Origin: Pantoea endophytica
GTDB lineage: Bacteria > Pseudomonadota > Gammaproteobacteria > Enterobacterales > Enterobacteriaceae
Direction: 5' to 3'
NCBI RefSeq assembly: GCF_002858935.1
Contig: NZ_PJRT01000033.1
Coordinates: forward strand, 496,001-560,000
Length of the DNA: 64,000 nucleotides
A program made the position numbers and the translations under genes. The notes beneath the pieces were generated by a model, which was not told the DNA's origin, did not search any database, and saw only the letters and a program-made list of their open reading frames with translations. Positions 16,813 through 24,915 of this stretch are shown here, piece by piece. Every line of letters begins with the position of its first letter. Within the stretch, counting starts at the first letter, position 1.

Positions 16813-18195
16813 TCAACTCACCACGCTTAACGCCTGATCCTTTGCTAAAAAGAACGGCCTTAAATACGCCACGCTATTCGACAGCGGCAAAATTTCATCG
16901 CTGAGCTGAATGCCGATGGTTTCCCGCAGATAACGGCGGCGGGTTTCGATGCGCTGCCACAGCTCCGGATAATCAGTACGGATGTCGCTTTGCAGCGCCG
17001 CATCGGCCAGCACCACGCACTCTTCGGCGCTGGCACCGTTGTAGCCCGGCACCGACGGGATGATGTCAATTTGCAGCATCATGCCGCTCTTAAGCAATTC
17101 GGTGGACTGATGATAAATCGGCGACGACATCCACTCTTCGTCCGCCACCAGATGTCCCGGATTGAGGTGCCAGCCAAAACGGGCCTTCGGCAAAACCTGC
17201 TCGATAAGCTGATACAGCTCGCCACCGCTCATGCCGCAGCGAATGTTTTCCAGCCAGGCCACCACGGCTGAGAAATAGGGTTTGGCGATGCGCTCCAGAT
17301 AATCTTGCTGGCCTGGCGGCAGCTCACTTTGATCGGCAATGACGAAGCCGCTGCGGCTGGAGAGTCCGCCTTTGAAGGCGGTGGTTAGCGAGAGCGGATC
17401 GCCGCGCTGCACTTTTTTGTCGGTGGGATAGAGGTTCGCTTTGTCGAAACGGTTGCCGGTGGCGGCGATAGTCACCACCGTGTTGCATTGCCCTTCGGCG
17501 TGCAGTAACGCGCCCAATTCTGTTTCACGCACGCCCACCTCGATGGCATTCAGCGCCTCCAGCATGCACTTTGACGCGAGGTTTGCGCCATATTCGTAAT
17601 GGGCGATTTCATTGGCATTGCAGGTGGTGCGCGCGCCGTTATCGCCAATAAACAAGTGGATGGCATTTTCTAACATGCCGTCATCGCTGAGCGTGCGCTG
17701 AATGGCATCGACAATAAAGTACGGCAGATCAAACATCGCACGCCCATTGCCGGCGGCGGGCGTAAACATCTTCCAGCCCACCAGTCCGACTTTATGGCCG
17801 TTCGCTAAGCCCGCATCTTTGAAGAGGCTTTCCAGCGGCACTTCATTGTCCATGGGCTGATTGGGAAGCGAGAAGTACGGCGTGTGCAGCAGCGCGGCCG
17901 CTGTGCGTGAAAAGCGCGCCATTTTCAGGTTTTCGTTGCCCAGCACCAGCGTGCAAGCTCCGGAGTGATTCAGCAGCAGCAATCCCTCTTCGAAACGCGG
18001 GATAAATCCGGTCAAATATTCGAAATTGCCGCCGTGTTCCTTGTCGGCATAGATCACCAGCCAGTCAAAACCCTCGCGCTGCATGCCCGCCAGCAGCGCG
18101 TTCTTGCGCTGCACAAGCGTATCATCGGTGAGAAAAACCGGTTCAACGTCGCTGAACGTCATCGGCGCGGTAATCGGCCCGAACGTGATTGCCAT
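16813..18195 (-). CDS. M24-family (creatinase/aminopeptidase-P-like) protein, metal ligands partly missing
   Basis: A 460-aa pita-bread protein: creatinase-type N-terminal domain (residues 20-180, with ADKEHGGNFEYLTGF) and M24 catalytic domain to the C terminus. The NPGHLVADEEW His and the ASAEECVV Glu are present, but the two-aspartate metal motif expected before them (DxGa...D) is replaced by RGDPLSLTTAFKGGLSSRSGFV, so a normal dimetal centre looks unlikely. Creatinase itself works without metal, so this may be a metal-free amidinohydrolase or C-N hydrolase rather than a prolidase. It stands alone. Substrate unknown. Confidence 0.75.
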   Translation of the reverse strand: MAITFGPITAPMTFSDVEPVFLTDDTLVQRKNALLAGMQREGFDWLVIYADKEHGGNFEYLTGFIPRFEEGLLLLNHSGACTLVLGNENLKMARFSRTAAALLHTPYFSLPNQPMDNEVPLESLFKDAGLANGHKVGLVGWKMFTPAAGNGRAMFDLPYFIVDAIQRTLSDDGMLENAIHLFIGDNGARTTCNANEIAHYEYGANLASKCMLEALNAIEVGVRETELGALLHAEGQCNTVVTIAATGNRFDKANLYPTDKKVQRGDPLSLTTAFKGGLSSRSGFVIADQSELPPGQQDYLERIAKPYFSAVVAWLENIRCGMSGGELYQLIEQVLPKARFGWHLNPGHLVADEEWMSSPIYHQSTELLKSGMMLQIDIIPSVPGYNGASAEECVVLADAALQSDIRTDYPELWQRIETRRRYLRETIGIQLSDEILPLSNSVAYLRPFFLAKDQALSVVS

Positions 18196-18269
18196 GATGC
18201 ACTTCCTCGCATTACAGAATGAGATGAGGATAGTCGCGTTTTTAGCGCAACGGATTTTGATCCACGCGA

Positions 18270-18298
18270 AAAAAGGCGGAGGGGTGAGCTCCGCCTTG
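18270..18298 (-). terminator. Rho-independent terminator of the tisB-like mRNA
   Basis: Read on the minus strand, AAGGCGGA pairs with TCCGCCTT and is followed directly by TTTT. It begins 14 bases after the stop codon of the small ORF at 18312-18401 and isolates it from the M24 gene downstream. Confidence 0.85.
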
Positions 18299-18311
18299 TC
18301 TCAAGTTCCAG

Positions 18312-18401
18312 TCAGTGTGCCTGACCGGTCAGTTGCAAAAGGGCAACGATGATTTGAAGAATGATGCGGACGATGTCCAGCAGCAATCGAACAATTTCCA
18401 T
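18312..18401 (-). CDS. tisB: TisB-like hydrophobic type I toxin peptide, 29 aa
   Basis: The peptide begins MEIVRLLLDIVRII, continues LQIIVALLQLTGQAH and stops. E. coli TisB is also 29 aa, and its LKLIVAALQLL core lines up with LQIIVALLQLT here. TisB inserts in the inner membrane, dissipates the proton motive force and promotes persistence during the SOS response. A strong ribosome site (GGAGAAGGAAAG) precedes the ATG, a rho-independent terminator follows, a LexA box lies 210 bases upstream, and a divergent sRNA gene carries 18 nt of complementarity to the leader. These are the features of the E. coli tisB/istR locus in the same order. The homology is inferred from a short peptide, but locus architecture supports it strongly. 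Confidence 0.8.
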   Translation of the reverse strand: MEIVRLLLDIVRIILQIIVALLQLTGQAH

Positions 18402-18480
18402 CACTTTCCTTCTCCTCTGAGAGGAGCGCGCCTTTCAGCTGCCGGGGCTTTGACTCCACCCGCCGACCGCCTAAGCACAA

Positions 18481-18498
18481 TTGTGAGGAGTGCTGAGC
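18481..18498 (-). promoter_or_regulatory. Predicted sRNA target site in the tisB-like leader
   Basis: The plus-strand TTGTGAGGAGTGCTGAGC here is repeated exactly at 18676-18693 inside the divergent sRNA. The tisB-like mRNA, read from the other strand, is therefore perfectly complementary to the sRNA over 18 nt. The site lies about 105-125 nt from the predicted mRNA start and 80 nt before the toxin start, as the IstR-1 site does in E. coli. Confidence 0.75.
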
Positions 18499-18609
18499 GG
18501 CTCTCATTGTAAAAGCCACAGGCCAGCACCACCTGAAACCTGCCGGGATTTAACTATCCGCGCCCCTGGAGTCATCAGAAAAACAATGAGGCTTCGCTCG
18601 TCACTCAAC

Positions 18610-18629
18610 ACCTGTATAACCATACAGTA
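18610..18629. promoter_or_regulatory. LexA box (SOS operator)
   Basis: CTGT-ATAACCAT-ACAG (18612-18627) matches the LexA consensus CTGT-N8-ACAG exactly. It overlaps a plausible minus-strand -10 (TATACA, 18618-18613) for the tisB-like mRNA, whose 5-prime end would be near 18604. A plus-strand -10 (TATTAT, 18628) also abuts it, which could give a longer SOS-induced form of the sRNA, as IstR-2 in E. coli. Confidence 0.85.
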
Positions 18630-18641
18630 TTATGGCAAAAC

Positions 18642-18670
18642 TTGAAATATCTCGCCGCACATTTTATTAT
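18642..18670 (+). promoter_or_regulatory. Sigma-70 promoter of the IstR-like sRNA
   Basis: TTGAAA (18642-18647), a 17-base spacer and TATTAT (18665-18670). Transcription should begin near 18677, at the first bases of the 18-nt antisense repeat. It lies outside the LexA box, so it should be constitutive. Confidence 0.75.
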
Positions 18671-18675
18671 CGCTG

Positions 18676-18771
18676 TTGTGAGGAGTGCTGAGCACCCCGT
18701 TCGCGGCGCGGTTACCAGCCGTTTAGCGAACATAAAAAAAAGGATTTGGCTTAATGCCAAATCCTTTTTTA
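18676..18771 (+). ncRNA. istR: IstR-like antitoxin sRNA
   Basis: About 95 nt from a predicted start near 18677 to the terminator at 18741-18771. The first 18 nt are perfectly complementary to the leader of the divergent tisB-like mRNA, as in E. coli IstR-1, which blocks ribosome standby and triggers RNase III cleavage. No reading frame. Constitutive promoter upstream, strong terminator at the end. The call rests on architecture, not on sequence identity with E. coli istR. Confidence 0.72.
18733..18771. terminator. Bidirectional rho-independent terminator
   Basis: AGGATTTGGC and GCCAAATCCT form a perfect 10-bp stem with loop TTAAT, flanked by A8 on one side and T6 on the other. It ends the plus-strand sRNA and, read on the minus strand, the sugar dehydrogenase operon that stops at 18786. 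Confidence 0.9.
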
Positions 18772-18785
18772 TTACCTGCGATTAA

Positions 18786-20078
18786 TTATCTGGCGGAACT
18801 GATACGCCAAATGGTATTTCCCGCATCATCGGCAATTAATACGCCGCCCTGCCGATCGGTGGCTAAACCAACCGGCAAGCCGCGCACCTGCTTCTGATCG
18901 TCGGTGAGGAAACCAGTCACCACCGGCTGTGGTTGTCCCACCGGTTTCCCATTCTCGAATTTCACCCACACCACCTGATAGCCGTTGAGCGGCGTACGGT
19001 TCCAGCTGCCGTGTTCGCTGATAAACGCCCCGCCGCGATACTGCGGCATATTATCCGCGCCGTAGAACAACAGACCGAGTGGTGCGACGTGCGAACTCAG
19101 GGCGTAATCCGGTTTAATCGCCTTCTCCACCAGATCCGGCCTCTGCGGCTGCGCGCGCTCATCCACGTGCTGGCCATAATAGCTGTACGGCCAGCCGTAA
19201 AAGCCTTTGTCCTGCACCGACGTCATGTAATCCGGCACTAAATCAGAACCGATCTCGTCGCGTTCATTCACAATCGCCCACAGCTTGCCGCTCTGCGGCT
19301 CCCACTGCAATCCGGTTGGATTGCGCAGGCCGCTGGCATAAATCCGGCTGGCACCGCTGGCCGCATCCACTTCCAGCACCGCCGCACGGCGATACTCCTC
19401 GCCAATGCCGTTTTCCGTCACGTTACTGTTCGAACCTACGCCAACGTACAGCTTGCTGCCGTCGGGGCTGGCGAGCAGCGATTTGGTCCAGTGATGATTA
19501 ATCGGCCCGCCCGGCAGCTCGGTCACTTCCACCGGCGGGGTGCGGATCTCGGTTTGCCCGGTTTCATACGGGAATTTCACCAGGCTATCGGCGTTCGCCA
19601 CATACAGCGTGTTGCCCACCAGCTGCATACCAAACGGCGCCGTCAGGTTGTCGATAAAGCGATGTTGCTCCCATTTGCCGTTAACATTACGCAGCAAGGT
19701 AATGCGATTACCGCCCTCGCCGCCCTTGCCAGACGCTTTCTGCACAATGCCCATAATCAGCTGCTTCGGTGCGGTGGTCGGTTTCGGTGTGCCATTGGAT
19801 TCCGCCACCAGCACATCATTGTTCGGCAGCACCAGCACCTGACGCGGATGCTGCAGATTGTCGGCGATCTTTTCGATCTTTAACCCGTCTGCCACTTTCG
19901 GCATTTCACCTGCTTTCCACGGCGTGCCTTCCGGCACCTGCATCGGCGGCATAAAGAAGTTCTGCGCCTGCGGCAGTTCAGGATTCGCACCGATTTGCTT
20001 TTGAGGATCGATCAGCGCCCCGTCGTCACAGGCGCTGAGCAGCATCGCGATGGCTACCGCACTGAGTAAGTGTTTCAT
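18786..20078 (-). CDS. PQQ-dependent sugar dehydrogenase-like lipoprotein
   Basis: A 430-aa six-bladed beta-propeller of the soluble glucose dehydrogenase/L-sorbosone dehydrogenase family, predicted to oxidise an aldose or aldehyde with PQQ in the periplasm. The N terminus ends in a lipobox (LLSAC, Cys 17). HPRQVLVLPNNDVLVAE, GLRNPTGLQWEP, KGFYGWPYSYYG, and the C-terminal RGLPVGLATDRQGGVLIADDAGNTIWRI are family landmarks. It shares four bases with the upstream DUF2231 membrane gene, so the two are co-translated. The pqq biosynthesis operon lies 24 kb away in the same window, so a holoenzyme is feasible. Substrate not determinable. Confidence 0.85.
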   Translation of the reverse strand: MKHLLSAVAIAMLLSACDDGALIDPQKQIGANPELPQAQNFFMPPMQVPEGTPWKAGEMPKVADGLKIEKIADNLQHPRQVLVLPNNDVLVAESNGTPKPTTAPKQLIMGIVQKASGKGGEGGNRITLLRNVNGKWEQHRFIDNLTAPFGMQLVGNTLYVANADSLVKFPYETGQTEIRTPPVEVTELPGGPINHHWTKSLLASPDGSKLYVGVGSNSNVTENGIGEEYRRAAVLEVDAASGASRIYASGLRNPTGLQWEPQSGKLWAIVNERDEIGSDLVPDYMTSVQDKGFYGWPYSYYGQHVDERAQPQRPDLVEKAIKPDYALSSHVAPLGLLFYGADNMPQYRGGAFISEHGSWNRTPLNGYQVVWVKFENGKPVGQPQPVVTGFLTDDQKQVRGLPVGLATDRQGGVLIADDAGNTIWRISSAR

Positions 20079-20497
20079 ACGCGACCTCCTTGCGTGCGAC
20101 GTTCGCGCAACACCAGCTGCACGTTAGCGATCAGCAGCAGCGCCACCACCAGCGTCGACAGCGTGATGCCCAGTGGCACCACCGCGTAAGCATCGCGACT
20201 GTGAATAAAGGCATTCACCACCGCCAGCACGATCGCCAGCAGCGACAGCCAGAAATGGGTTTTCTCGGTCGGCCGCGCGCCGCGGAATAAATAAACCAAA
20301 CTGATTAAACGTGGCAGGATGGCCAGCACCAGACCGATAGTGATCAGCCAACTGGCGGATTTGGTCCACATGATGACGAAGGTTTGCAAATAGAGGATAT
20401 CGAAAAACCAGGCGGCGACAAAAAAGCCCAGCGGCAACGGTTCCAGCAGCGTATACAACGTCACACCGAACACCGATCTTCCTGAGGTATGAAACAT
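20075..20497 (-). CDS. DUF2231-type inner-membrane protein
   Basis: A 140-aa protein with four hydrophobic segments. I chose ATG 20497 since GGGAGAGAG lies directly upstream; the frame extends 20 codons further without support. The GVTLYTLLEPLPLGFFVAAWFFDILY opening fits the DUF2231 family of small membrane proteins. It is the first gene of an operon with the PQQ-type dehydrogenase lipoprotein (ATGA overlap), and might anchor it or pass electrons to the respiratory chain. No cytochrome motif is seen, so that role is speculative. Confidence 0.75.
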   Translation of the reverse strand: MFHTSGRSVFGVTLYTLLEPLPLGFFVAAWFFDILYLQTFVIMWTKSASWLITIGLVLAILPRLISLVYLFRGARPTEKTHFWLSLLAIVLAVVNAFIHSRDAYAVVPLGITLSTLVVALLLIANVQLVLRERRTQGGRV

Positions 20498-20627
20498 TAC
20501 TCTCTCCCTTACCGTATTATTGTCAGATGGTGCACGCGTTTCGCTTTTATAAAACAACGTGCAGCCACCTGTGAAATATTAGTAAAGATAAACAGTAACG
20601 TTTAACACTTATCTAACACACTCTAAC

Positions 20628-21743
20628 TTAAGACTTATCTGCCGGCAGGCTTACCCAATAACCCGGTTTATACGGCAAGGGCAAGAACTTTTCGTGAAAC
20701 TCACGGAACGTGGCGTCCGGATCGAGATCGGCAAACAGTTCAGGATGCAGCCACTTCGCCAGCGCCTGGATCGCGACAAACTGATACGGGCTGTCGTAGA
20801 ACTGATGCCAGATGGCATGCGCGTTACCGTTGTGCGCCACCGGCAGTGTTTTGAAGGCATCACGCATCATTAGCAGGCGTAAACGCGCCGTCGCTTCTTT
20901 CACATCCGCACCGGGCCCCACGCCAACCCATTTACCCACGGTGTTGTAGTTTTTCCAGTTCGCGCCTGTCACCACCACCACATCGGGACGGCTGGCGATG
21001 ATCTGCTCGGGATTGAGTGTGCCGAACGTGCCTGGAATCAACGCTTTGGCGATATTGCTGCCGCCCGCCAGTTCTACCATCTGACCAAAGTTCTCGTTAC
21101 CAAACGACATGCAGCACTCGTCGCTGTAGCCGCCAGCACGATCAATCATCACTTTCGGGCGCGTGCCGTTAAAGTTTTTCAGGCGATCGGTCACCTTTTC
21201 GATTTGCGCACGGCGGAACGCCACGATCTCTTCGGCGCGCTGTGGATTGTTAACCAGCTCGCCCATGATGCGGATGCTTTGCTCAGCATGTTCCATCGGC
21301 TTCTCGCGGAAGTCGATAAACACCACCGGCACGCCCACCGCTTGTAACTTCTCGATCAGCTTGCCTTCGTCTGTCGCGGCTTTGGATTCGAGGTTCATCA
21401 GCACCAAATCGGGCTTCAGCGTCAGCGCCTGTTCGACGTTAAAGGTGCCATCTTTCGCGCCACCAAAGGTCGGCAGCTTTTTGATCTGCGGATATTTCTT
21501 TTCATACGCCAGATAGCCGTCGTAATCGGCTTTATGGAAATCGTCACGCCAGCCCACCACGCGCTGGAACGGCGCAGCGGTGTCAAACGCCGCCAGCAAA
21601 TACATCTGACGCCCTTCGCCGAGAATGATGCGTTTAGACTCCTCCTTGACCTCGACCTGTCGTCCAGCCACATCGGTAATGGTTTTCGCCGCAGCGTGAC
21701 CCGTCACCGCCAGTAATCCCAGTGCTATCAGCCATGATTTCAT
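20628..21743 (-). CDS. Iron-siderophore ABC substrate-binding protein
   Basis: A 371-aa TroA/FecB-type periplasmic binding protein. The signal peptide ends near GHAAA; TDVAGRQVEVKEESKRIILGEGRQMYLL and the NPEQIIASRPDVVVVTGANW block are typical of the iron-complex family. A near-perfect Fur box sits 16 bases upstream of the start, so it should be induced by iron shortage. No permease or ATPase gene adjoins it, which is unusual; it may feed a transporter encoded elsewhere. The unusual length (families average 300-320 aa) reflects a long C-terminal tail containing HAIWHQFYDSPYQFVAIQ. Confidence 0.85.
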   Translation of the reverse strand: MKSWLIALGLLAVTGHAAAKTITDVAGRQVEVKEESKRIILGEGRQMYLLAAFDTAAPFQRVVGWRDDFHKADYDGYLAYEKKYPQIKKLPTFGGAKDGTFNVEQALTLKPDLVLMNLESKAATDEGKLIEKLQAVGVPVVFIDFREKPMEHAEQSIRIMGELVNNPQRAEEIVAFRRAQIEKVTDRLKNFNGTRPKVMIDRAGGYSDECCMSFGNENFGQMVELAGGSNIAKALIPGTFGTLNPEQIIASRPDVVVVTGANWKNYNTVGKWVGVGPGADVKEATARLRLLMMRDAFKTLPVAHNGNAHAIWHQFYDSPYQFVAIQALAKWLHPELFADLDPDATFREFHEKFLPLPYKPGYWVSLPADKS

Positions 21744-21758
21744 TTAATACACCTAGAA

Positions 21759-21773
21759 TGATAATGATTATTA
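21759..21773. promoter_or_regulatory. Fur box
   Basis: TGATAATGATTATTA matches the Fur 7-1-7 consensus TGATAATnATTATCA at all but one position. It lies 16 bases upstream of the siderophore binding-protein gene. The remaining 290 bases up to 22068 hold only AT-rich sequence and the promoter of the enolase-family gene; I see no further feature in them. Confidence 0.85.
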
Positions 21774-22067
21774 TTTAAATTTCGCGGCGTCACTATTACC
21801 TGGCAGACAGGAAATGAAAAGCCCTGGATACACATTTTTTTACATTCCCCGCGCTTTTTCCCACTGTGCAATCGCTCACAAAATGCCCTTCATTCGTGAA
21901 AAACCTCACAGCTTACCGGGCAAATGCCCAATTAATCGCCGCGCTATCCCGCGCTTTGGCTAATGCGTAAACAAAATGCGAACGCTAAATTACAAAATGA
22001 AACGATGTTTTATTTTTTATGTTAATGCCTGATTTGGGCAAGCCACTGAGTTGAAGGAGGAGTTACC

Positions 22068-23222
22068 GTGAAGATCAGTGCCATTGATGTCACCCTGTTT
22101 AGCTACCCCACGCGACGCGTCTCTGACAGCGCCGGACATTCGCATCCCGGCGCAGAGACCGATGCCCAAATGGCGCTGCTAACGATCGCCAGCGAAGATG
22201 GCGATTGCGGCTACGCGTTTGCCCCCGCCGAAGTGATTCGGCCGCATGTGGTGAACGCCTTCTTCCGCAAAGTGCTGATTGGGCAAAATGCCTTTGATCG
22301 CGAGCGTCTGTGGCAGGATCTGGTGCACTGGCAGCGCGGTAGCGCCCATCAGCTCACCGAACGTGCGTTATCGGCGGTGGAACAGGCGCTGTGGGATTTG
22401 ATTGGTCGCAAGCTCAAACAACCGGTCCACAAACTGCTTGGTGGTTATCGCGAGAAAATTCCCGCTTACGGCAGCACCATGTGCGGCGATGAGCTGGAAG
22501 GCGGTTTATCCACGCCCGATGAATACGCGCAGTTTGCCGAAAAACTGGTCGCGCGCGGTTATCAGGCCATCAAACTGCACACCTGGATGCCGCCGGTGTC
22601 GTTCGCGCCCAGCACCCAAATGGACATCAAAGCCTGCGCCGCGGTGCGCGAAGCGGTCGGCCCGGACATCGCCCTGATGCTCGACGGCTATCACTGGTAC
22701 AGCCGCAGCGAGGCGCTCACCATCGGCAAAGCGCTGGAAAAACTCGATTTCGCCTGGTTCGAAGAGCCGATGGAAGAGGAAAGCATGGCGTCGTACGCGT
22801 GGCTGGCGGAAAACCTCAGCATTGACGTGCTCGGCCCGGAAAGTCTCGGCGGCAAACACCACAGCCGCGCCGATTGGGTGCGCGCCGGTGCCTGCGACAT
22901 TCTACGCGCTGGCGCTAACGGCGTCGGCGGCATCTCCGCCACCATGAAGGTCGCCAGCCTGGCCGAAGCCTTTGGTATGGATTGCGAAGTACACGGCAAC
23001 GGTGCCGCCAGCATCGCGGTGGTCGGCGCTATCCGCAACTGCCGCTGGTACGAACGCGGTCTGCTGCATCCGTTCCTTGATTACGAACAGCCGCCGGCCT
23101 ATCTCAACGCGCTGGTCGATCCCATGGACGCAGAGGGTTTTGTCCATCTGCCAACGCGTCCCGGACTTGGGGAGGACATCAATTTCGCGTGGATTGAGAC
23201 ACACACGCTAAATCGCTGGTAA
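22068..23222 (+). CDS. Enolase-superfamily (mandelate racemase/muconate lactonizing) enzyme
   Basis: A 384-aa sugar-acid dehydratase or racemase-like enzyme. The GTG start follows GAAGGAGGAG. The N-terminal capping domain runs to about residue 125; the barrel holds K169-L-H171, metal ligands D206 (LMLDGYH), E232 (FEEP) and E258 (GPES), D277 and H309 (VHGNG). A Lys-x-His pair on strand 2 with a His near strand 7 suits acid-sugar dehydration, but the specificity is not one I can name. It is 61 bases upstream of a Dpp/Opp-type importer, implying that the imported molecule is or contains its substrate. Confidence 0.82.
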   Translation: MKISAIDVTLFSYPTRRVSDSAGHSHPGAETDAQMALLTIASEDGDCGYAFAPAEVIRPHVVNAFFRKVLIGQNAFDRERLWQDLVHWQRGSAHQLTERALSAVEQALWDLIGRKLKQPVHKLLGGYREKIPAYGSTMCGDELEGGLSTPDEYAQFAEKLVARGYQAIKLHTWMPPVSFAPSTQMDIKACAAVREAVGPDIALMLDGYHWYSRSEALTIGKALEKLDFAWFEEPMEEESMASYAWLAENLSIDVLGPESLGGKHHSRADWVRAGACDILRAGANGVGGISATMKVASLAEAFGMDCEVHGNGAASIAVVGAIRNCRWYERGLLHPFLDYEQPPAYLNALVDPMDAEGFVHLPTRPGLGEDINFAWIETHTLNRW

Positions 23223-23283
23223 GCGCCCAACACAAGCAGTACGGCATAAAAACGATAAACCTCTGACCTGCTGGACTTTGCTT

Positions 23284-24915
23284 ATGAACCTGATGAACCC
23301 CTGCAGAGCGTGGTGCGCCGCGCTGTTGCTGCTCACCTGTAGCCCATCGTTGCTGGCGGCCACGCCAGACGACCAGCTGATTGTGGGCATGAACATGAAT
23401 AACCTGCTCACGCTCGATCCCGCCACCATGACCGGCAACGAAGTGGTCGGCATTGTCGTCAATCTCTATGACGGTTTAGTCGAGTTAGATCCGCAACAGC
23501 TCACCAACGTGCGCCCGGCGCTGGCGGAGCGCTGGGAGATCAGCCCCGACAATCGTCAACTCACCTTTCATCTGCGTGACAATGTCACCTTCCACTCCGG
23601 CAATCCGCTGAGCAGCGCCGATGTGATCTGGTCGATGCGCCGCGTGCTGCACCTGAATCTGGCACAGGCCTCGGTATGGAAATCTTACGGCTTCAGCAAA
23701 GAGAACGTGGATCAGATGATCAGCGCGCCGGATGCGCACACGGTAGTGATTCGCCTGCCCAAGCCTAACGATCCCAAGCTGGTGCTCTATTCGCTGGCGG
23801 CGCTCGGCAGCATGGTGGTACTCGACAGCAAAACCGTGCAGGCGCAGGCGGTGAATAACGACTGGGGCAATCGCTGGCTCACCACCCACGAAGCGGGTTC
23901 CGGACCGTTCCGCCTGGATGTGTGGCAGGCCAAAGATGTGCTGCGCATCAGCCGCGATGCCCACTACTGGCGCGGTGCGCCGAAGCTGACGCGTGTGGTG
24001 TTCCGTCATCTGCAGGAGTCGCAAACCTTGCGTCTGATGATGGAGAAAGGCGATCTCGATGTTGCCAGCAACATGGCGATCCCCGATGTAAAAGCGCTGC
24101 GCCACGATCCCGATCTCACCATCGACGCGGTACAAAAAGGCACGATTTATTACCTGGCGATGAGCATGAAGGACGATCACTTCGCCCATCCGCAGGTACG
24201 CGAAGCGCTGCGTTATCTGGTGGATTATCAGGGGATTAACAAAACGCTGATGGCCGGTTACGGCACGCTGCATCAGCGGCCAATTCAAGCCGGCATGCCG
24301 GCAACGCTGCCCGATCCTGGCTACAAGCTGGATGTGCCGCGCGCCAAAGCCTTGCTGGCCGCCGCCGGTTATCCCAACGGGTTTGATACCACGCTGCGCG
24401 TGCTGGCCGATCAGCCGTTCCTCAATGTCGCCATCGCGATTCAGTCCACGCTGATGCAGGGCGGCATTCGCGCCAAAATCATTACCGGCACCGGTAACCA
24501 GATTTACGGTGCGATGCGCGATCGTCAGTTCAATCTGCTGGTCGGGCGCGGCGGCAGCGGCGTGGAGCCGCATCCGCACTCCAGCCTGCGCGCGCTGGTG
24601 TACAACCCCAACAACGCCGACAGCGCGCGCCTCACCAATTTTCAGGGCTGGCGCACCGGTTTTTATGACGCGCAGCTGAACAGCATGATCGATAAAGCGC
24701 TGCTGGAGCGCGATGTAAAACAGCAGCAGCAGGATTACTTCGCTATCCAGCAGCGCTACGACCAGCTGATTCCGGCGCTGATGCCAATCTCGCAAATGAC
24801 CGATTCGGTGGTGGTGAACAATCGGGTGCGGGATTACGTGCCGCATCCGTCGGCCACCACTTTCCTGCGTGACGTATGGAAAACGCCAGACAGCCTGGCG
24901 GGAGGTGCGCAATGA
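23284..24915 (+). CDS. ABC transporter substrate-binding protein, peptide/nickel (SBP_bac_5) family
   Basis: A 543-aa periplasmic binding protein. I prefer ATG 23284 to the TTG six bases earlier; it starts a signal peptide MNLMNPCRAWCAALLLLTCSPSLLA. The VEPHPHSSLRALVYNPNN and LVELDPQQLTNVRPALAERWEISPD segments are typical DppA/OppA family. It leads the importer genes and overlaps the first permease by four bases. With an enolase-family enzyme upstream, the ligand may be a sugar acid or conjugate rather than a peptide, as in some Dpp-like oligosaccharide importers. Confidence 0.9.
   Translation: MNLMNPCRAWCAALLLLTCSPSLLAATPDDQLIVGMNMNNLLTLDPATMTGNEVVGIVVNLYDGLVELDPQQLTNVRPALAERWEISPDNRQLTFHLRDNVTFHSGNPLSSADVIWSMRRVLHLNLAQASVWKSYGFSKENVDQMISAPDAHTVVIRLPKPNDPKLVLYSLAALGSMVVLDSKTVQAQAVNNDWGNRWLTTHEAGSGPFRLDVWQAKDVLRISRDAHYWRGAPKLTRVVFRHLQESQTLRLMMEKGDLDVASNMAIPDVKALRHDPDLTIDAVQKGTIYYLAMSMKDDHFAHPQVREALRYLVDYQGINKTLMAGYGTLHQRPIQAGMPATLPDPGYKLDVPRAKALLAAAGYPNGFDTTLRVLADQPFLNVAIAIQSTLMQGGIRAKIITGTGNQIYGAMRDRQFNLLVGRGGSGVEPHPHSSLRALVYNPNNADSARLTNFQGWRTGFYDAQLNSMIDKALLERDVKQQQQDYFAIQQRYDQLIPALMPISQMTDSVVVNNRVRDYVPHPSATTFLRDVWKTPDSLAGGAQ

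Noticed and set aside
18301..18519. Longer frames over the tisB-like region (up to 72 codons)
   Set aside because: They lack ribosome sites and run through the terminators. The 29-codon frame alone has a strong ribosome site and the right context.
22068..23222. Naming the enolase-superfamily enzyme as a specific dehydratase
   Set aside because: Catalytic residues are visible but the set does not match one known activity with confidence.
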